DNA from: Bacteroidota bacterium
GTDB lineage: Bacteria > Bacteroidota > Bacteroidia > Chitinophagales > Chitinophagaceae
Direction: 5' to 3'
NCBI GenBank assembly: GCA_018267965.1
Contig: JAFDXK010000002.1
Span: forward strand, 248,001-312,000
DNA: 64,000 bases
Of the stretch, positions 62,379 through 64,000 are shown piece by piece; position 1 is the first letter of the stretch, and the number at the start of each line of letters is the position of its first letter. Under the pieces are notes generated by a model. It saw only the letters and a list, made by a program, of their open reading frames with translations, searched no databases and was not told the origin of the DNA. Both the position numbers and the translations under genes were made by a program.

Positions 62379-63295
62379 ATAAATATGCACTTGCAATATT
62401 CTTGTTTTGTTTAGGCTTTTACGCAAATGCACAAGAACCTCAACGCATTGATGTAAATCCTGTAGAAGAAATCAGTGGACATTATTTGGCCATCGTACCC
62501 AATGGAGAGATAAAAGCTGTTCTGGTATTGCTTGCAGGTTATAGCCAGGGTCCTGAGAACACTTTACCTGAAACTAAACTGGATAGTTTAGCTTATGATA
62601 ATAACATACTTACTATATCATTTGCTGCTGGCTACGAAGTATATGCCCGAGAACGTGTAGTTAATAATCTTACAGCTGTATTGAAGGATGTAGTTAAGCG
62701 TTATAAAGTCGACCCAAGCAAATTTGTTCTGGGAGGTTTTTCTGCAGGGGGCACTATTGCACTAAGATATGTTGAGCTATGCAATCAATATCCGGATAGA
62801 TACCCTGTTCACCCTAAGGGTATATTCACAGTTGATTCACCCATCGATATATTCAGCTGTTGGGAATTGTTTGAACAAATTGTAAAAGACAATTTCTCAA
62901 AACTAGCGGTTGATGAAGCTAACAGCGCTATGCAGATGATGCGTGAAGACCGTGGTGTGCCGAGAGATAACGTGGCGAAGTATGCAGAAGTAGCTCCTTT
63001 TAGCATGAACCCTGCTTACTGTAATAATGAAAAATACCTGAAAGAAATTGCTGTAAGGACCTATCATGAAATAAATGTAGAGTGGCGATTGGTGAATAGG
63101 CTGCAAACCGTTCATAATTCGAATTATGAGTTTTCTGCTGAGCTTGTAAAACGCCTGATGGTGATGGGCAATAAGAAAGCACAGTTTATACAATCGAAAA
63201 GACCGGGTATAAGGGCAAATGGTATGCGTCATCCACATTCCTGGTCTATTGTAGACGAAGAAGAATGTATTCAATGGATAAAATCTATCATATAA
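62372..63295 (+). CDS. Secreted alpha/beta hydrolase
   Basis: A 307-residue protein with a signal peptide (MVNKYALAIFLFCLGFYANAQ). The alpha/beta-hydrolase core shows VLVLLAGYSQGP, the nucleophile elbow GGFSAGGTIALRY (Ser near residue 128) and an Asp-containing TVDSPIDI strand. A late GMRHPHSWSIVDEE segment carries the catalytic His. It would act on an ester or similar substrate in the periplasm. The 7-bp overlap with SxtJ suggests one unit. The substrate is unknown. Confidence 0.75.
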   Translation: MVNKYALAIFLFCLGFYANAQEPQRIDVNPVEEISGHYLAIVPNGEIKAVLVLLAGYSQGPENTLPETKLDSLAYDNNILTISFAAGYEVYARERVVNNLTAVLKDVVKRYKVDPSKFVLGGFSAGGTIALRYVELCNQYPDRYPVHPKGIFTVDSPIDIFSCWELFEQIVKDNFSKLAVDEANSAMQMMREDRGVPRDNVAKYAEVAPFSMNPAYCNNEKYLKEIAVRTYHEINVEWRLVNRLQTVHNSNYEFSAELVKRLMVMGNKKAQFIQSKRPGIRANGMRHPHSWSIVDEEECIQWIKSII

Positions 63296-63323
63296 TAGTC
63301 GTTGATAGCCAATTCGCATTTTC

Positions 63324-63356
63324 TTGCACCTTTTTGAGCCGAAAACTATAATTTTG
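63324..63356 (+). promoter_or_regulatory. Promoter of carB
   Basis: TTG at 63324-63326, a 22-nt spacer, and TAATTTTG at 63349-63356 form a -33/-7 pair. The box ends 6 nt before the carB ATG. Confidence 0.6.
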
Positions 63357-63362
63357 CAGCTC

Positions 63363-64000
63363 ATGAGTGCGGCGTCTTCAATTCTCCACAACGAGTCAAT
63401 TCCCGGTAGTAAGAAAAAGATTATTGTATTAGGTTCAGGTCCCAACCGAATAGGTCAAGGCATTGAATTTGACTATTGTTGTACACACGGCCTGATGGCA
63501 ATTAAAGATTGCGGTTATGAAGCCATTATGGTGAACTGCAATCCCGAAACGGTATCAACGGATTTTGATATAGCGGACAAGCTGTATTTCGAGCCCGTTT
63601 ATTGGGAACACCTTTGGGAGATAATAGAGCACGAACAGCCTTATGGCGTAATTGTTCAGTTGGGTGGACAAACAGCCCTGAAGCTTGCCAAACGATTGCA
63701 CGAAAAAGGTGTGCGTATCATCGGTACATCATATGATGATATGGATATCGCCGAAGATCGCGGACGCTTCAGCGATATGCTGAAGGAACTCAACATCCCT
63801 TATCCGCGTTATGGTACTGCTTACACTACTGATGAAGCTATTGAAGTAGCTAATGAAGTAGGTTATCCTGTGTTGGTTCGTCCTTCTTATGTATTGGGCG
63901 GGCAAAGAATGCGTATCGTTATCAATGATGAAGAACTGGAAAAAGGTGTGGTAAGTTTATTAAAACACCTGCCTGGTAATAAGATATTGATTGACCATTT
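63363..64000 (+). CDS. carB: Carbamoyl phosphate synthase large chain, free-standing C-terminal synthetase half (partial)
   Basis: The frame opens at ATG 63363, 57 nt after an in-frame TAG, and runs off the window end (212 residues seen). After 14 residues it enters KKKIIVLGSGPNRIGQGIEFDYCCTHG, NCNPETVSTDFDIADKLYFEP, IVQLGGQTALKLA and the ATP-grasp RPSYVLGGQRM. In full-length CarB these motifs start the second synthetase half (around residue 555 of ~1070), which phosphorylates carbamate. The first half is not in front of it, so the protein either is a split CarB subunit or is permuted with the other half downstream. It has its own promoter. Confidence 0.9.
   Translation, partial: MSAASSILHNESIPGSKKKIIVLGSGPNRIGQGIEFDYCCTHGLMAIKDCGYEAIMVNCNPETVSTDFDIADKLYFEPVYWEHLWEIIEHEQPYGVIVQLGGQTALKLAKRLHEKGVRIIGTSYDDMDIAEDRGRFSDMLKELNIPYPRYGTAYTTDEAIEVANEVGYPVLVRPSYVLGGQRMRIVINDEELEKGVVSLLKHLPGNKILIDH

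Noticed and set aside
1-64000. tRNA, rRNA, CRISPR, insertion sequences or prophage
   Set aside because: No cloverleaf TpsiC-type motif, rRNA block, spaced identical repeats, transposase or phage structural gene was noticed on reading. tRNAscan-SE or Infernal would be needed to exclude small RNAs fully.

Overview
The window reads as a chromosomal segment of a Bacteroidota bacterium, most like the Chitinophagales/Sphingobacteriia. The grounds are several type IX secretion (T9SS) cargo proteins with C-terminal sorting domains, a PorZ-like protein, families typical of the phylum (DUF2480, DUF5686, DUF6787, KorA fused gamma/alpha, MetH as a separate homocysteine module), low G+C, and many -7 promoter boxes of the form TAnnTTTG. 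No rRNA, tRNA, CRISPR array, prophage or insertion sequence was recognised. The order is mostly core genome, with a few envelope and secretion genes that look lineage-specific.

Region 1 (1-8.05 kb) holds the end of a PagL-like lipid A deacylase, a secreted protein of unknown function, lutB, a polysaccharide deacetylase, an L,D-transpeptidase, a DtxR/MntR-type regulator, a DUF2480 protein and a membrane-anchored PpiD/SurA-like foldase. Region 2 (8.05-15.3 kb) looks origin-proximal. A 508-bp gap between divergent genes carries four near-consensus DnaA boxes beside an A+T-rich stretch. Three ParB-type parS sites lie at about 13.3 kb (two) and 15.2 kb (one, inside mnmG). Between them are nadA, a T9SS protein, an amidohydrolase lipoprotein and two related beta-barrel proteins.

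Region 3 (14.8-33.9 kb) carries mnmG-recX, apaG, a YciI-like protein, a GT-C type membrane protein, a T9SS propeller protein, typA with a hairpin leader, a large adhesin-like T9SS protein, the homocysteine methyltransferase half of MetH, an LpxH-like phosphoesterase coupled to a glycosyltransferase, a crotonase, a polytopic membrane protein and the YifB/ComM ATPase. Then comes a 770-bp non-coding convergent spacer that is about 85% A+T in its core.

Region 4 (34.7-56.6 kb) has a photolyase, a family 2 glycosyltransferase, korA, a four-gene unit (VWA protein, GNAT, second acyltransferase, GT39-type protein), polA, a cysteine-cluster protein, a DUF5686 outer-membrane protein, bcp, an M23 peptidase, DUF6787, a porZ-recO operon and a lone Hpt protein. 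Region 5 (56.6-64 kb) has an ECF sigma/anti-sigma/beta-barrel operon, an rRNA pseudouridine synthase with a long basic repetitive extension, an amidohydrolase, a DUF5989-SxtJ-alpha/beta hydrolase unit, and the start of a free-standing carB gene that begins directly with the C-terminal synthetase half.

Recurring themes are outer-membrane and cell-surface biogenesis, translation and tRNA modification, and DNA repair. Several genes have the TAnnTTTG box only 4-6 nt before the start codon, which suggests leaderless mRNAs. All family calls come from reading the sequence; no database search was run.
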